64,000 bases of DNA from an uncultured Bacteroidales bacterium (GCA_902489445.1 CABTZX010000001.1:54348-118347); one strand, 5' to 3'; positions 23,636 through 32,447 are shown, counted from the first letter of the stretch. A program made the numbers and translations. The notes: generated by a model not told the origin, from the sequence alone.

Positions 23636-23667
23636 TTGCGTTAGAAAAAAAATAATGATTACTTTTG
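23636..23667 (+). promoter_or_regulatory. HU gene promoter (TTG-N21-TACTTTTG)
   Basis: TTG at 23636 and TACTTTTG at 23660-23667 form a full promoter. Transcription should start near 23674, giving an untranslated leader of about 155 nt before the HU start at 23830. Confidence 0.65.
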
Positions 23668-23829
23668 GTGCAGGTACCGAAAAGTAGTGGTTGTAGGTTG
23701 CGCTTTGGCTCAGGTGAAGCACGGCTAAAACAAAGAAATTGGGCAACCGAAAAAGAAGGAAAGAATGAAAAAGAGAGGTACACAAAATTATACAGACGAG
23801 AGTTTAACTACACAATAAGAAGAATCGTT

Positions 23830-24099
23830 ATGAACAAAACAGAATTCATTGCTCGCGTAGCTGAAGAAGCCGGGCTGACAAAAGCGCAAGCTCAGAAGGC
23901 TGTAGCTGCATTCAGCGACGTAATTGCAGACCAAATGCGTAAGGGAGAAAAAGTTGCTATCCTTGGATTCGGCACTTTCTCTGTTACGGAAAGACAGGCA
24001 CGTATGGGTATCAATCCTCGCACCAAAAAGCAAATCAAGATACCTGCACGCAAGAGTGTTAAATTCAAACCGGGTTCCGGTCTTGATCTCACGAAGTAG
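23830..24099 (+). CDS. hup: HU-family DNA-binding protein
   Basis: An 89-residue nucleoid protein of the HU/IHF family, which binds and bends DNA as a dimer. The N-terminal helices (MNKTEFIARVAEEAG, AQKAVAAFSDVIAD) and the GFGTFSV strand are typical, and the DNA-clasping arm contains GINPRTKKQIKIPA. The frame is open back to 23665, but that region is the promoter and leader, and 23830 gives the canonical HU N-terminus. The transcript ends at the hairpin 24184-24224. Confidence 0.95.
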   Translation: MNKTEFIARVAEEAGLTKAQAQKAVAAFSDVIADQMRKGEKVAILGFGTFSVTERQARMGINPRTKKQIKIPARKSVKFKPGSGLDLTK

Positions 24100-24183
24100 T
24101 AAGGTTTTCTCCCATTAAAAGTAGAAGAAAGCATTACGCTACGTAAGAGACGCTCGTTGCACAGTGTGCGTCTCGGTAAAGAA

Positions 24184-24224
24184 GAAGCCTGTTCCGAACT
24201 TACGTACTATTCGGGGCAGGCTTC
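24184..24224 (+). terminator. Terminator after hup
   Basis: GAAGCCTGTTCCGAA pairs with TTCGGGGCAGGCTTC (one or two G-U) around an 11-nt loop, followed by CCATTTTATT. Confidence 0.7.
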
Positions 24225-24290
24225 CCATTTTATTATATGCTTTTAGAGGCTTTCAGAGGCAATATGAGCGTCTGTATAGCATTTATTTTG

Positions 24291-24298
24291 TAGCTTTG
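24291..24298 (+). promoter_or_regulatory. -7 box (TAGCTTTG)
   Basis: TAGCTTTG fits TAnnTTTG, 95 bp upstream of the membrane protein gene at 24393; a leader of about 90 nt would follow. Confidence 0.5.
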
Positions 24299-24392
24299 CG
24301 GTACCAAGTGGCTGACATTGCCCAAAAGGGAGGCGAGAGACGCCCGCGGACGAGATAGAATGAAGAAATAAAGAAAAAGAGCAACATAGCTG

Positions 24393-25034
24393 ATGAAGAC
24401 TTTAATTCGAGTATTGATTGGAGTAGCCGTTGTCGTGATGGCTTACTTGTGCGTTATGAGCATCTATACGCCGGTTCAGTTCGACCGCGAACAAAAGAAA
24501 CGCGAACAGGTGATAGAAGAACGGCTTAAGGAGCTGACCCAGTATCAGTTGGCATACAAAAGTGTACACGGCACCTTTGCCAGTGGAGATCAATTGGTTG
24601 ACTTCCTGCAAAACGGCCGTATCTATTACGTAAATGCAGAGGGCGATTACACCGACGCCATGCGTGAAAAAGGTCTTTCGGAAGCAGAAGCTGCTCGTCA
24701 AGGCTTGATTCAGCGCGATACGGTATATGTTAGTGCCAAGGACTCACTCCTACGTCAGGGCGTTGATCCCGCAGAATTGATCAAAGTTCCCGGAATGTCC
24801 GACGATATGATTGATATTCAGGCATCTGTGGTCAATCAGTATATCGGTACCGATACCATTCCTGTATCCGTTTTCATGATGGCCGTACCGATGGATGTTT
24901 ATATGCGCGGAATGGACCCGCAGTTGGTTGCAGCGAAGAAGGATGAAGCCGTAGCTCGCAACAACGGAAAGGGTTATCCCGGCTTGGTAATTGGTTCTCT
25001 CGAAGAACTTAAAACAACGGGTAACTGGGAGTAA
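24393..25034 (+). CDS. Conserved membrane-anchored protein, function unknown
   Basis: A 213-residue protein with one N-terminal membrane segment (residues about 4-25) and a soluble part starting with a charged coiled-coil-like stretch (FDREQKKREQVIEERLKEL). The soluble part contains no motif I recognise. It lies 6 bp upstream of the DUF3822 gene and heads a probable three-gene operon with DUF3822 and rsmD. I have a weak impression of this neighbourhood recurring in Bacteroidales. The topology suggests the C-terminal part is periplasmic. No function is proposed. Confidence 0.75.
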   Translation: MKTLIRVLIGVAVVVMAYLCVMSIYTPVQFDREQKKREQVIEERLKELTQYQLAYKSVHGTFASGDQLVDFLQNGRIYYVNAEGDYTDAMREKGLSEAEAARQGLIQRDTVYVSAKDSLLRQGVDPAELIKVPGMSDDMIDIQASVVNQYIGTDTIPVSVFMMAVPMDVYMRGMDPQLVAAKKDEAVARNNGKGYPGLVIGSLEELKTTGNWE

Positions 25035-25040
25035 CTCTCT

Positions 25041-25895
25041 ATGCCTCTTCCTCCGTTACCGGTAGTGCCGTTCAGTGAGGAAAGGGCAACTACAATGAGC
25101 CTCGCCATCCGATTTTTTTCGGATAGCGTGGCTTATTCTATTACAGACGCTACCGGATACACACAGCTTGCCGGTCAGCACAAATTCCCTTTGCAGCTTT
25201 GGGAAGAGCGTGGAGTGGAATTCTTTTCGAACATATTGGATCAAAGTCCTTTCCTTGTTTTTCCCTATAAATCTGTACAGATAACCTATTCTCCCGCTGC
25301 GTATGCGCTGATTCCTCCCGGAATGACGGCGGAAGATGGTAACGATGAGGCGTGGTTACTTCCTTGGGCGTTGATGTTGGATGGCTCCGCTTACGTAGAT
25401 ACGTACACAATTGAGAGCGGTCAGCCCTCAGTCGTGGTGGCTTGGCAGCGTGAGTTGTATCTTTTCCTAAAGCGCACGTATCCAGCGGCATCTATCGAGC
25501 CGATTACACTGTATGCAATACGAGAGGCACTTTGTCGCTCCAGAAGGGAAAGAACGCGTGTATTAAATCTACTTTTGGACGGAAAAACGCTCGAATTGGT
25601 TGCTGTAAAAGAGGGACAAATCGATATCGCTAATCGTTTTGCCATAGGAGTAGCTCCGCAGGAAAAAGAGAGCTATGCCACCGCTGTTCTATATTTTGTG
25701 GCAGCATATCTTCGTTCCGCCCAAGAGCTTCATCCCGCAAACGGGCAGGACGTTATAACGTTATATTATCTCCTGCACCAATGGGGTTTCGATAATGACC
25801 CTTTGCCACAGCTTAATCAGGAGCTTGAGCATATGGGGTATGACTTATCCGTCATTCCCATTTCAGGCTTATTTTTCAAAGAATTGTGCGAATAA
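25041..25895 (+). CDS. DUF3822 family protein
   Basis: A 284-residue protein resembling the Bacteroidetes DUF3822 family, which has a split actin/ASKHA-like look and is usually placed directly before rsmD, as here. Segments such as VLNLLLDGKTLELVAVKEGQIDIANRF and VITLYYLLHQWGFDNDPLP fit that family. There is no signal peptide. The start at 25041 gives a proline-rich first 18 residues; the ATG at 25095 (MSLAIRFF) is an equally good start. Its end overlaps the rsmD start by 10 bp, indicating translational coupling. Its biochemical role is not established. Confidence 0.75.
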   Translation: MPLPPLPVVPFSEERATTMSLAIRFFSDSVAYSITDATGYTQLAGQHKFPLQLWEERGVEFFSNILDQSPFLVFPYKSVQITYSPAAYALIPPGMTAEDGNDEAWLLPWALMLDGSAYVDTYTIESGQPSVVVAWQRELYLFLKRTYPAASIEPITLYAIREALCRSRRERTRVLNLLLDGKTLELVAVKEGQIDIANRFAIGVAPQEKESYATAVLYFVAAYLRSAQELHPANGQDVITLYYLLHQWGFDNDPLPQLNQELEHMGYDLSVIPISGLFFKELCE

Positions 25896-26446
25896 TAGGC
25901 GGAATATTGGCCGGCAGACGTTTTGACGTCAATCAGAAGCTCAAGCTTCGTCCCACTACCGATATGGCAAAGGAAGCGCTCTTTAATATGCTTTCTGCTC
26001 GTTTTGAATTCGAAGGAAAGCGTGTTTTGGATCTTTTTGCGGGAACAGGCGGCATCGGTATAGAATTCGCTTCGCGAGGGGCTGCCCATGTGCTCTTTGT
26101 CGAAAAGGTACCGCGTCACGTAGCCGGAATAAGAAAGTTGGTTATGGATACCGGATTGGACACGACAATCGAGGTGCGTGTAGCCGATGTGCTGCGCTTT
26201 CTCCGATCCGAAAATGCTATCCCTGATGAGCATTTTGACTTCATTTTTGCCGATCCACCCTATAATTTACCCGAAATACCGGCACTCCCCGAACAAATAC
26301 TTTGTTCCGGATTGCTTGCTCCCACCGGTATTTTGATTCTGGAGCATCCCAAGGAGTACGATTTTTCTGCCAATTCGCAGTTTATCCTGCATCGTTCCTA
26401 TAGCGCCGTTAACTTCAGCCTCTTCTCCCAAAGCGCCCCGAGCTAA
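25886..26446 (+). CDS. rsmD: 16S rRNA (guanine966-N2) methyltransferase RsmD
   Basis: SAM-dependent methyltransferase that modifies G966 of 16S rRNA during 30S assembly. The N-terminus MRIIGGILAGRRF, the region RPTTDMAKEALFNML, the SAM loop VLDLFAGTGGIGIE and the catalytic DPPY (in FADPPYN) are all present. At 186 residues it is full length. The start codon is GTG at 25886, chosen because it gives the conserved RIIGG N-terminus; it overlaps the DUF3822 gene by 10 bp. Confidence 0.93.
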   Translation: MRIIGGILAGRRFDVNQKLKLRPTTDMAKEALFNMLSARFEFEGKRVLDLFAGTGGIGIEFASRGAAHVLFVEKVPRHVAGIRKLVMDTGLDTTIEVRVADVLRFLRSENAIPDEHFDFIFADPPYNLPEIPALPEQILCSGLLAPTGILILEHPKEYDFSANSQFILHRSYSAVNFSLFSQSAPS

Positions 26447-26518
26447 TCGGCGCAGCCACCATATTGTTTCCTAAACTTCTTGTTGAGTTTGGCTACACGT
26501 TCTATCGGCGTAGGTACG

Positions 26519-26620
26519 TTGGTATAGATGCATCGGGCGATAGGTATAGATGTTTCCATCAAAAGGTATAGATGTTTCGATCGATAGGTATATACGTCTT
26601 GCGCAAAAGGTATATGAGTT
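26519..26620. repeat. 22-bp phased GGTATAGA/GGTATATA array (5 units)
   Basis: Cores start at 26521, 26543, 26565 (GGTATAGA), 26587 (GGTATATA) and 26609 (GGTATATG), exactly 22 bp apart. This is the most degenerate member of the family. It lies in the gap after rsmD. Confidence 0.85.
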
Positions 26621-26822
26621 TCATCGGATGGCGAGCAACCTTGTCGTGAAGCGTATCTTTCCTTGACGGATTGTCTTGCGTCGTGCGTCTACGGATATAG
26701 GGGCTGTTTGGCGGTACGTTTCCGTCAATCGTCTGTTTCTGGTGCTTGGATGGGTAGGATAGTTCCAATTATTCTTCGTAATATTGTCGCCGAATCCGCT
26801 ATTGAAGCGTGAAGTTAGAGGA

Positions 26823-27161
26823 ATGAGTGAGCAGATAGCAAGAAAGAACGAGCCTTCTTCGGATAGTATTCTCTCGATAAGAGGATTGCACTTTGCCTAT
26901 CAGAGCAAAGCCATACTGCGTGGTGTGGATCTGGAGATCCCTGCCGGATCTATCTTCGGATACCTCGGAAAGAATGGTGCCGGCAAGTATCTGCCCTTTA
27001 CGACGCTTACCTATTTGGCGTCTCCCCATACGGTGGCGGAGCTTACTGCCTTTTCGGAAAGAGACGTCATAAACCTATCGCTCTTAGGCATCTCGCTCTT
27101 TATCGGCTACCGATGCTTTACCCCCGAAAAGAGATCGTTACTTCGCAACCACATTCACTAA
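26823..27161 (+). pseudogene. Truncated ABC transporter ATPase remnant
   Basis: The first 60 or so residues read like the start of an ABC ATPase: ILSIRGLHFAYQSKAILRGVDLEIPAGSIFGYLGKNGAGK. The P-loop then breaks off as GAGKY instead of GAGKST, and the rest (LTYLASPHTVAELTAF, LLGISLFIGYRCF) is unrelated membrane-like sequence. No signature motif, Walker B or H-loop follows. The simplest reading is an internal deletion that joined the 5' end of an ABC ATPase gene to the 3' end of a neighbouring gene. It lies between rsmD and the urea transporter. Confidence 0.7.
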
Positions 27162-27203
27162 CCTCATCGCGTAAAGTTTCCGTTTAATCAACACATCCTT
27201 GCA

Positions 27204-28097
27204 ATGAAGAAGCTGCTTTATCCTAATCTGTATAAGGAACTGATTACCCTCTTGAGGGGCGTCAGCCAAGTGTTTCTCATTAATAAAGCTCTCTCGGGCG
27301 CGCTAATTCTTATCGGGATTGCCTGTAACTCGTGGCGGCAGGCACTGATGGCTCTGCTGGGAGCGGCTGTTGCCCGTATGACCGCTTCTCTTTGTGGCTA
27401 TGAGCGTCGGGAGATTGAGGATGGTCTTTACGGATTTAACGGTGTTTTGGTGGGCATTGCCGTAGGGGTTTATTGGGCGATCGGTTGGCTTTCGCTTCTC
27501 TTCGTAATAGTGGGAGCCGCAGCGTCAACCCCTATAGCATACTGCTTTCGGAAGCGAACTCGTTTGCCCGGATTAACCGCGCCTTTCATTATCGCCGTGT
27601 GGGCGCTACTTCTTATCAGTGCTGTTGCTCCGGAAGCTATGGGACGATTGACCTCCACTGCACCTTCGGCAGAGCCGTATCCCTACCTCCGAGTGCCCGC
27701 CGATAGCTTTGGACAGGTGATGTTTCAGGCTAATGCGCTCTCCGGATTGCTCTTCTTTGTGGCGATTCTCTCGGTATCGCGTCGCAAAGCACTATATGCG
27801 CTGGCGGCGGCTTTGTTGCCGATGCTCCTGATTCCTATAGTGCCGCAACCGATGTGGCGTGAGGGACTGCTAGGCTACAACGCAGTGCTGTGTGCGCTCT
27901 ATTGGGCAGACGTAGCGCATCGTCCGTTGCTTCGAGCCTTGCTCTCGGTAGTGTTGTCGGTTGCCGTGCAGCTGCTGGCTATGCATCTGCATGCCATTCC
28001 GCTGACCGCCCCCTTTGTCCTCTCCGTTTGGGCGGTGTGGCTGTGGAAAGAGCCCTCATCCCCTTCAACCGCGCCATCAGCGCCCGCATTAGGATAA
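27204..28097 (+). CDS. Urea transporter family protein
   Basis: A 297-residue polytopic membrane protein with about ten hydrophobic segments and an internal duplication, as in UT-family urea channels. Recognisable family pieces are NKALSGALILIGIA, DGLYGFNGVLVGIAVG and LTAPFIIAVWALL in the first half, echoed by FQANALSGLLFFVAIL, LLGYNAVLCAL and LTAPFVLSVWAVWLW in the second. UT proteins pass urea passively across the inner membrane. No urease, urea amidolyase or nickel gene is in the window, so the metabolic partner is unseen. It follows a broken ABC gene by 42 bp. Confidence 0.85.
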   Translation: MKKLLYPNLYKELITLLRGVSQVFLINKALSGALILIGIACNSWRQALMALLGAAVARMTASLCGYERREIEDGLYGFNGVLVGIAVGVYWAIGWLSLLFVIVGAAASTPIAYCFRKRTRLPGLTAPFIIAVWALLLISAVAPEAMGRLTSTAPSAEPYPYLRVPADSFGQVMFQANALSGLLFFVAILSVSRRKALYALAAALLPMLLIPIVPQPMWREGLLGYNAVLCALYWADVAHRPLLRALLSVVLSVAVQLLAMHLHAIPLTAPFVLSVWAVWLWKEPSSPSTAPSAPALG

Positions 28098-28274
28098 TCT
28101 TGAACGGGCGGAGCGCATCTATACAAACGTAAGTGCGCGTTACACACTGCTTTCTCGCACAGCTCCAAACATAAGAGAACGCATCTACGCAGACGTGTAG
28201 GCATATCTTTTGTGCAACCTTTACCATCTTCCTTTTACTTTCGACAACCGCATCTGACTTTTCTTTCCCGTCAT

Positions 28275-28566
28275 CCTATTCTTACTGACCACTTATCCGC
28301 ACGTGCATAACTCTTTACTCGTACTTAACCGGCCACTCAAGCGTTTCTTATCAAATTCTTCTACGTACCTTTTCAATCATTTATACGTACTTCCGCAACC
28401 ATTTGTATATACCTCCTCAATAAATCCTTTAAAGGATTTATATAAACTGCTTAAAGAATTTATACGCGTACTTAAAATGATTCGTACAAATTCTTTAAAC
28501 AATTTGTCGAATAGGTACGTACAAATACTTGAGCTTGTACGTATAAACAATTGCGAAAGTACGATG
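28275..28566. repeat. Long 22-bp phased array, about 12-14 units
   Basis: Cores recur at 22-bp steps. They include CCGCAC at 28297, TCGTAC at 28319, ACGTAC at 28363 and 28385, ATATAC at 28407, TTAAAG at 28429 and 28451, a TTAAAA near 28473, TTAAAC at 28495, ACGTAC at 28517, ACGTAT at 28539 and ACGATG at 28561; the step at 28341 is poor. It shares block order with the array at 22533-22910. The frame open across it is an artefact. Confidence 0.83.
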
Positions 28567-28848
28567 CCGCGAGCGAAAAGAAAGGACGTACAGAGCAAAA
28601 GAGAGCGAAGCTCTGCTCCCGCTAACCCGAGCCCTCTGAAAAGGGAAATGGCTACTAACGTTAGCGAAAGAAATATCTCCCGAAACGAATAACTAGACAC
28701 GAACAACTAATGTTATGTAGGTATGATATGAAAGAGTCCTTCTTTGTCGCTTAATAATGGTAGTAAATTATGCAAGGGAGGCACAAGATCAATTCAATGT
28801 TACGTTTCCACACAAAAGAACCAATCGCTATCTGAGCGGGTAAAAGGG

Positions 28849-28856
28849 TACCTTTG
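28849..28856 (+). promoter_or_regulatory. -7 box (TACCTTTG) for the MFS gene
   Basis: TACCTTTG fits TAnnTTTG, 44 bp upstream of the ATG at 28901. Confidence 0.6.
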
Positions 28857-28900
28857 CAGTGGGGAGAACGAGTTGCCACTTGAGGATAAGGAAGTGAAAG

Positions 28901-30148
28901 ATGAATACATCCGGTAAATTTCGTAGAAAACGATATCTCTCGCCGGCATTAACTATCGTCATTCTGTTTGGCGTGATTAGCATGCTCGGCGATTTAGTGC
29001 ACGAATCTGCACGAAGCGTAAACGGGCAGTACCTCAGTTTGGTTGGACTAACCGCTACGCAAGTGGGGTTGGTGTTCGGAATAGGGGAGTTCTTGGGGTA
29101 CGCATTACGGCTCCTTTTTGGATCGCTTCTTGATAGAAGTGGGAGGTATTGGCTGTTTCTTTTTATTGGTTATGGTGTCCATTTGGTTATTCCACTTATG
29201 GGGGTAACCACGGCTTGGGGCTGGTTGTATACATTTATTCTGCTTGAACGTGTAGGAAAAGCATTGCGAAGCCCTGCCAAGGATACTCTCCTTTCTGCTG
29301 TGGCTGAGGGCGAAATCGGTTTGGGATACGCCTTTGGCATCCAGGAAGCCTTAGACCAGTTAGGAGCTTTTCTTGGACCTTTGCTCTTTACTGCGCTTTT
29401 TTCCATTTTAGACCGAAGTACTATTGATGCATTTCAGATAGGCTATCGGTTGCTTCTGATCCCGTTTCTCCTCTTAATGGTTGTACTCATTTGGGTACAT
29501 CAACGCTTTGTTCGTGCAGATCTTACGCCTAAAGTTGAGGTGAATGCCCCACCGGTACGATTACAACCTATATTTTGGATCTACTCGGCATTTACTTTCT
29601 TTGCCGCATTCGGACTCATCAACTTTAGCATAGTGGGCTATCACCTCAAAGTGAAGCAGATTGTTCCCGATAGTGTGATTCCTATTCTTTATGCTGTGGC
29701 TATGGCTGTGGATGCGCTTGTGGCGATCGCTATCGGCAAATTATACGACCGAATGAAGCGCAAAACAGGGCGTAAATCAGCGGGAATATTGGTTTTGCTG
29801 ATAGTTCCGGTTCTGACGGCATTCCTACCGATCCTTACCTTTTCGCACACAAATACGTTTATTTGGATTGGAATGGTGCTTATGGGCATTGTTTTAGGCG
29901 TGCACGAAACGGTAATGCGATCGGCAATTGCGGATATTACGCCGTTCCGAAAGCGCGGAATTGGGTTTGGTTTGTTCAATACGATCTATGGATTAGCCCT
30001 GCTTTTCGGTTCCCTTCTAATGGGAAGGCTGTACGATCTGCAGAAAACATCCCTTATCGCAATAATAACTGTCCTTTTGGAACTTTTCGCCATCATACTC
30101 TATTTTGTTCTTTATAAACGAATTAAGACTGAGAAAGCGCCCTCCTGA
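28901..30148 (+). CDS. MFS transporter
   Basis: A 415-residue membrane protein with about 12 hydrophobic segments and a central cytoplasmic loop (about residues 200-225). The major facilitator pattern is visible: LRLLFGSLLDRSGRYWLF after the second segment resembles the conserved GxLxDRxGRR loop, and IGKLYDRMKRKTGRK is its counterpart in the second half. The N-terminal MLGDLVHESARSVNGQYL recalls a group of uncharacterised single-component exporters. The substrate cannot be told. It stands alone with its own promoter. Confidence 0.85.
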   Translation: MNTSGKFRRKRYLSPALTIVILFGVISMLGDLVHESARSVNGQYLSLVGLTATQVGLVFGIGEFLGYALRLLFGSLLDRSGRYWLFLFIGYGVHLVIPLMGVTTAWGWLYTFILLERVGKALRSPAKDTLLSAVAEGEIGLGYAFGIQEALDQLGAFLGPLLFTALFSILDRSTIDAFQIGYRLLLIPFLLLMVVLIWVHQRFVRADLTPKVEVNAPPVRLQPIFWIYSAFTFFAAFGLINFSIVGYHLKVKQIVPDSVIPILYAVAMAVDALVAIAIGKLYDRMKRKTGRKSAGILVLLIVPVLTAFLPILTFSHTNTFIWIGMVLMGIVLGVHETVMRSAIADITPFRKRGIGFGLFNTIYGLALLFGSLLMGRLYDLQKTSLIAIITVLLELFAIILYFVLYKRIKTEKAPS

Positions 30149-30400
30149 GCTCCTTTCCTCAGAGGATTTTTACCTCTATAAACGAAGGAATGAGAGAAAG
30201 TTGGCATTGATGGGATTGGATCATTATTTGGAGTGGAGAAATAGGTAGTGCTAATTTGCATGCCGATGGATTGATTCCTTCTGATTTACAGATGCTTTCT
30301 TAAGAGCTGTTCAGTACTATTGGCGAAAAGAGCACTATTGAAACGCTGAGCTGTGCATAGGTTTGGTTAGTGTTATGGTCGTTTTAATCGACATTTATGC
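30149..30400. other. Gap before tRNA-Met
   Basis: No gene or structured element is seen in this gap; the tRNA promoter begins at 30401. Confidence 0.4.
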
Positions 30401-30430
30401 TTGTTTGTATCGATTCTTTTCGTACCTTTG
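30401..30430 (+). promoter_or_regulatory. tRNA-Met promoter (TTG-N19-TACCTTTG)
   Basis: TTG at 30401-30403 and TACCTTTG at 30423-30430 form a consensus Bacteroidetes promoter about 40 bp before the tRNA. Confidence 0.75.
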
Positions 30431-30471
30431 CACCACGCTTCCGGACAAGTGTATGCGTCGGAGCGTACGAT

Positions 30472-30545
30472 GGCGAGATAGCTCAGCTGGTTAGAGCGCA
30501 TGATTCATAATCATGAGGTCGAGGGTTCAAGTCCCTCTCTCGCTA
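30472..30545 (+). tRNA. tRNA-Met (CAT)
   Basis: A complete cloverleaf of 74 nt: acceptor GGCGAGA/TCTCGCT (G1-U72), D-arm GCTC-AGCTGGTTA-GAGC, anticodon stem CATGA/TCATG with loop TTCATAA (anticodon CAT), and T-arm GAGGGTTCAAGTCCCTC. The 3' CCA is not encoded. The sequence is like elongator tRNA-Met rather than the tRNA-Ile that carries lysidine or the initiator. Confidence 0.93.
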
Positions 30546-30977
30546 CTTCACTATAGATTTTTTGTCGCTTACAGAGAAGTTTTTATCCTCTTGTTTCTTA
30601 GTTGGGTGGTATCTGTGTAGCAAAGAACTATGGTAGATCTCGGCATTATTCTTATTATTCTCACTACTAGGATAGGGTTGTGCTGTTGTTTCCATCCAAA
30701 AAGTATGCTATGGAAATGGGGAACTAACGTACAAGAGAGGGAGTTTGAAGAAATAAAGGAATGGATGATATCGTAAATTATCAATGATAATGCTCCTATT
30801 CCCGCGCTGTATCAGTACGAGAAGTTCTTAATAGAATAGAAGATACTTCTCGGTTCGTATATTTACACAGTAAACAACGAATAAGCTGCAGATGTGACTT
30901 ATAATGTTGGATGTTGTTTGGTTGTATCCGATGTAAAGAAATACGAGTTCTCCGGTAAAAAAGAGGAACAAATGTAG
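30546..30977. other. Gap between tRNA-Met and the kor operon
   Basis: About 430 bp with no supported gene. Short frames lack any family resemblance. Confidence 0.4.
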
Positions 30978-31007
30978 AGCCCGAGTTCCAAATTAGGAGC
31001 TCGGGCT
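30978..31007 (-). terminator. Hairpin after the kor operon
   Basis: AGCCCGAGTTCC pairs with GGAGCTCGGGCT (one G-U) around AAATTA, 75 bp after the last kor gene on the minus strand. The T-run is weak (ATTTGTTCC), so termination is inferred. Confidence 0.55.
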
Positions 31008-31082
31008 GCAATAACTCTATTAAGGATTCAACTAAAGCAAGACTTTGCGTTTGTTCGCAAGGTTCTGCCCGCGTTAAATGCT

Positions 31083-31643
31083 TTATTCAGCTACACGTAT
31101 CTGCTTGATGCTATCCATTCCGCGCTTAATCGCCTGCTCATTCATAGGAATAAGCTTGTGGTGGCGTTCGGGAAGCGATTTCTTCAACCCTGCAATTACG
31201 CTTTCGTACTTTACAAAGGGCACCAACTTAAGCAATCCGCCGAGGATGATCATATTGAATGATTTCTCATTTCCCAATTCGAGTGCTAATTCGGTGGCAT
31301 CCACTTCGTAGATATTGATATCCTTACGTTCCGTCATAGTATGAATACCATTGGGTTCGTAAATAAGGATGCCATTTTTCTTCACTCTAGGGGCAAACTT
31401 GTCCAAAGATGGTTGGTTGAGTGCAATTACAATGTCGTAGCTGTTCAGTACGGGCGAGCTAACCTTCTCGTCACTTACGATTACCGTAACGTTAGAGGTA
31501 CCTCCGCGCTGTTCGGGTCCGTAGGAAGGCATCCAGCTCACTTCCTTGTCTTCCATCATACCGGAGTAGGCGATTATCTTGCCCATAGAGAGGACTCCCT
31601 GTCCCCCAAAGCCGGCGATAATAATTTCGTAGGTCATTACCAA
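31083..31643 (-). CDS. korC: 2-oxoacid:ferredoxin oxidoreductase, gamma subunit
   Basis: Gamma subunit (186 residues) of a four-subunit 2-oxoacid:ferredoxin oxidoreductase, which oxidatively decarboxylates a 2-oxoacid to its acyl-CoA and reduces ferredoxin. The N-terminus IIIAGFGGQGVLSMGKIIAY and the segment YGPEQRGGTSNVTVIVSDE are the standard gamma signature. It is the last gene of a minus-strand operon: ferredoxin, alpha, small membrane protein, beta, gamma. In Bacteroidetes such operons are annotated as 2-oxoglutarate or branched-chain 2-oxoacid (vor) enzymes; substrate choice cannot be read from sequence. Confidence 0.88.
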   Translation of the reverse strand: MVMTYEIIIAGFGGQGVLSMGKIIAYSGMMEDKEVSWMPSYGPEQRGGTSNVTVIVSDEKVSSPVLNSYDIVIALNQPSLDKFAPRVKKNGILIYEPNGIHTMTERKDINIYEVDATELALELGNEKSFNMIILGGLLKLVPFVKYESVIAGLKKSLPERHHKLIPMNEQAIKRGMDSIKQIRVAE

Positions 31644-31668
31644 TTCCTTCTAAAAACGCCTTGTCGGC

Positions 31669-32442
31669 TTATTCATCCTTAAGATCACCCAACTGATACT
31701 TGGCAGTCATATGTTCTGCCATCCATTCGTTGGCTTTTGCAGGGCTCATTTTCCATCCCGTATTACAGGTTGAAACGAACTCAACAACTGAAGTTCCCTT
31801 TTTGGCCATCGAGTTTTCGAAAGCTTTGCGTAGTGCGGTTTTCGCCTTACGAACGGCACCAACGTTATGTACCGATTGGCGCGTTACATAGCAAGTACCA
31901 TCCAACTGAGCAAGCAGATTGGAGATAACAAAGGGATATCCCTGCTTATCCGCCTGACGACCATAAGGGGAAGTGGTTGTTTTCATTCCGAGGAGTGTGC
32001 AAGGGCTCATCTGTCCACCGGTCATCCCATAAATAGCATTGTTTATGAAGATGATAACGATATTTTCACCGCGGTTGCAGGCGTGCAGTGTTTCAGCAGT
32101 ACCAATAGCGGAAAGGTCTCCGTCTCCTTGATAGGTAAAGACGAGTTTCCCCGGGTTCAAACGCTTAATAGCGGTAGCCAAAGCGGGAGCGCGTCCATGA
32201 GCCGCCTCCTGCCAGTCAATATCGATGTAGTTGTAGGCGAATACGGAGCATCCAACGGGTGCGATACCGATGGAATCCTCTGCCATACCCATTTCGTCAA
32301 TTACATCTGCCACCAACTTATGTACTACGCCGTGGCTACAGCCCGGACAGTAGTGCATTGTATTATTGTTAAGAAGCCGCGGCTTCTGATACACCAAGTT
32401 CTCAGGCTTGATGATTTCTTTAATGTCTATCGTTGTATCCAT
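31669..32442 (-). CDS. korB: 2-oxoacid:ferredoxin oxidoreductase, beta subunit (TPP)
   Basis: Thiamine diphosphate-binding beta subunit, 257 residues. The conserved MHYCPGCSHGVVHK carries the CPGC motif, and TYQGDGDLSAIGTAE with IIFINNAIYGMTGGQ is the TPP/Mg binding region (GDG ... NN). It lies between the small membrane protein gene (5 bp upstream) and the gamma gene (25 bp downstream), so the operon is tightly packed. Confidence 0.92.
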   Translation of the reverse strand: MDTTIDIKEIIKPENLVYQKPRLLNNNTMHYCPGCSHGVVHKLVADVIDEMGMAEDSIGIAPVGCSVFAYNYIDIDWQEAAHGRAPALATAIKRLNPGKLVFTYQGDGDLSAIGTAETLHACNRGENIVIIFINNAIYGMTGGQMSPCTLLGMKTTTSPYGRQADKQGYPFVISNLLAQLDGTCYVTRQSVHNVGAVRKAKTALRKAFENSMAKKGTSVVEFVSTCNTGWKMSPAKANEWMAEHMTAKYQLGDLKDE

Positions 32443-32447
32443 AGTCC

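Larger units (their letters stand above)
28098..28900. other. Gene-free region before the MFS gene
   Basis: About 800 bp containing the phased array 28275-28566 and the -7 box at 28849. Nothing else supported is seen. Confidence 0.55.

Noticed and set aside
28303..28692. A 129-codon frame on the + strand
   Set aside because: It lies across the 22-bp array; its residues only mirror the repeat and it has no family look.
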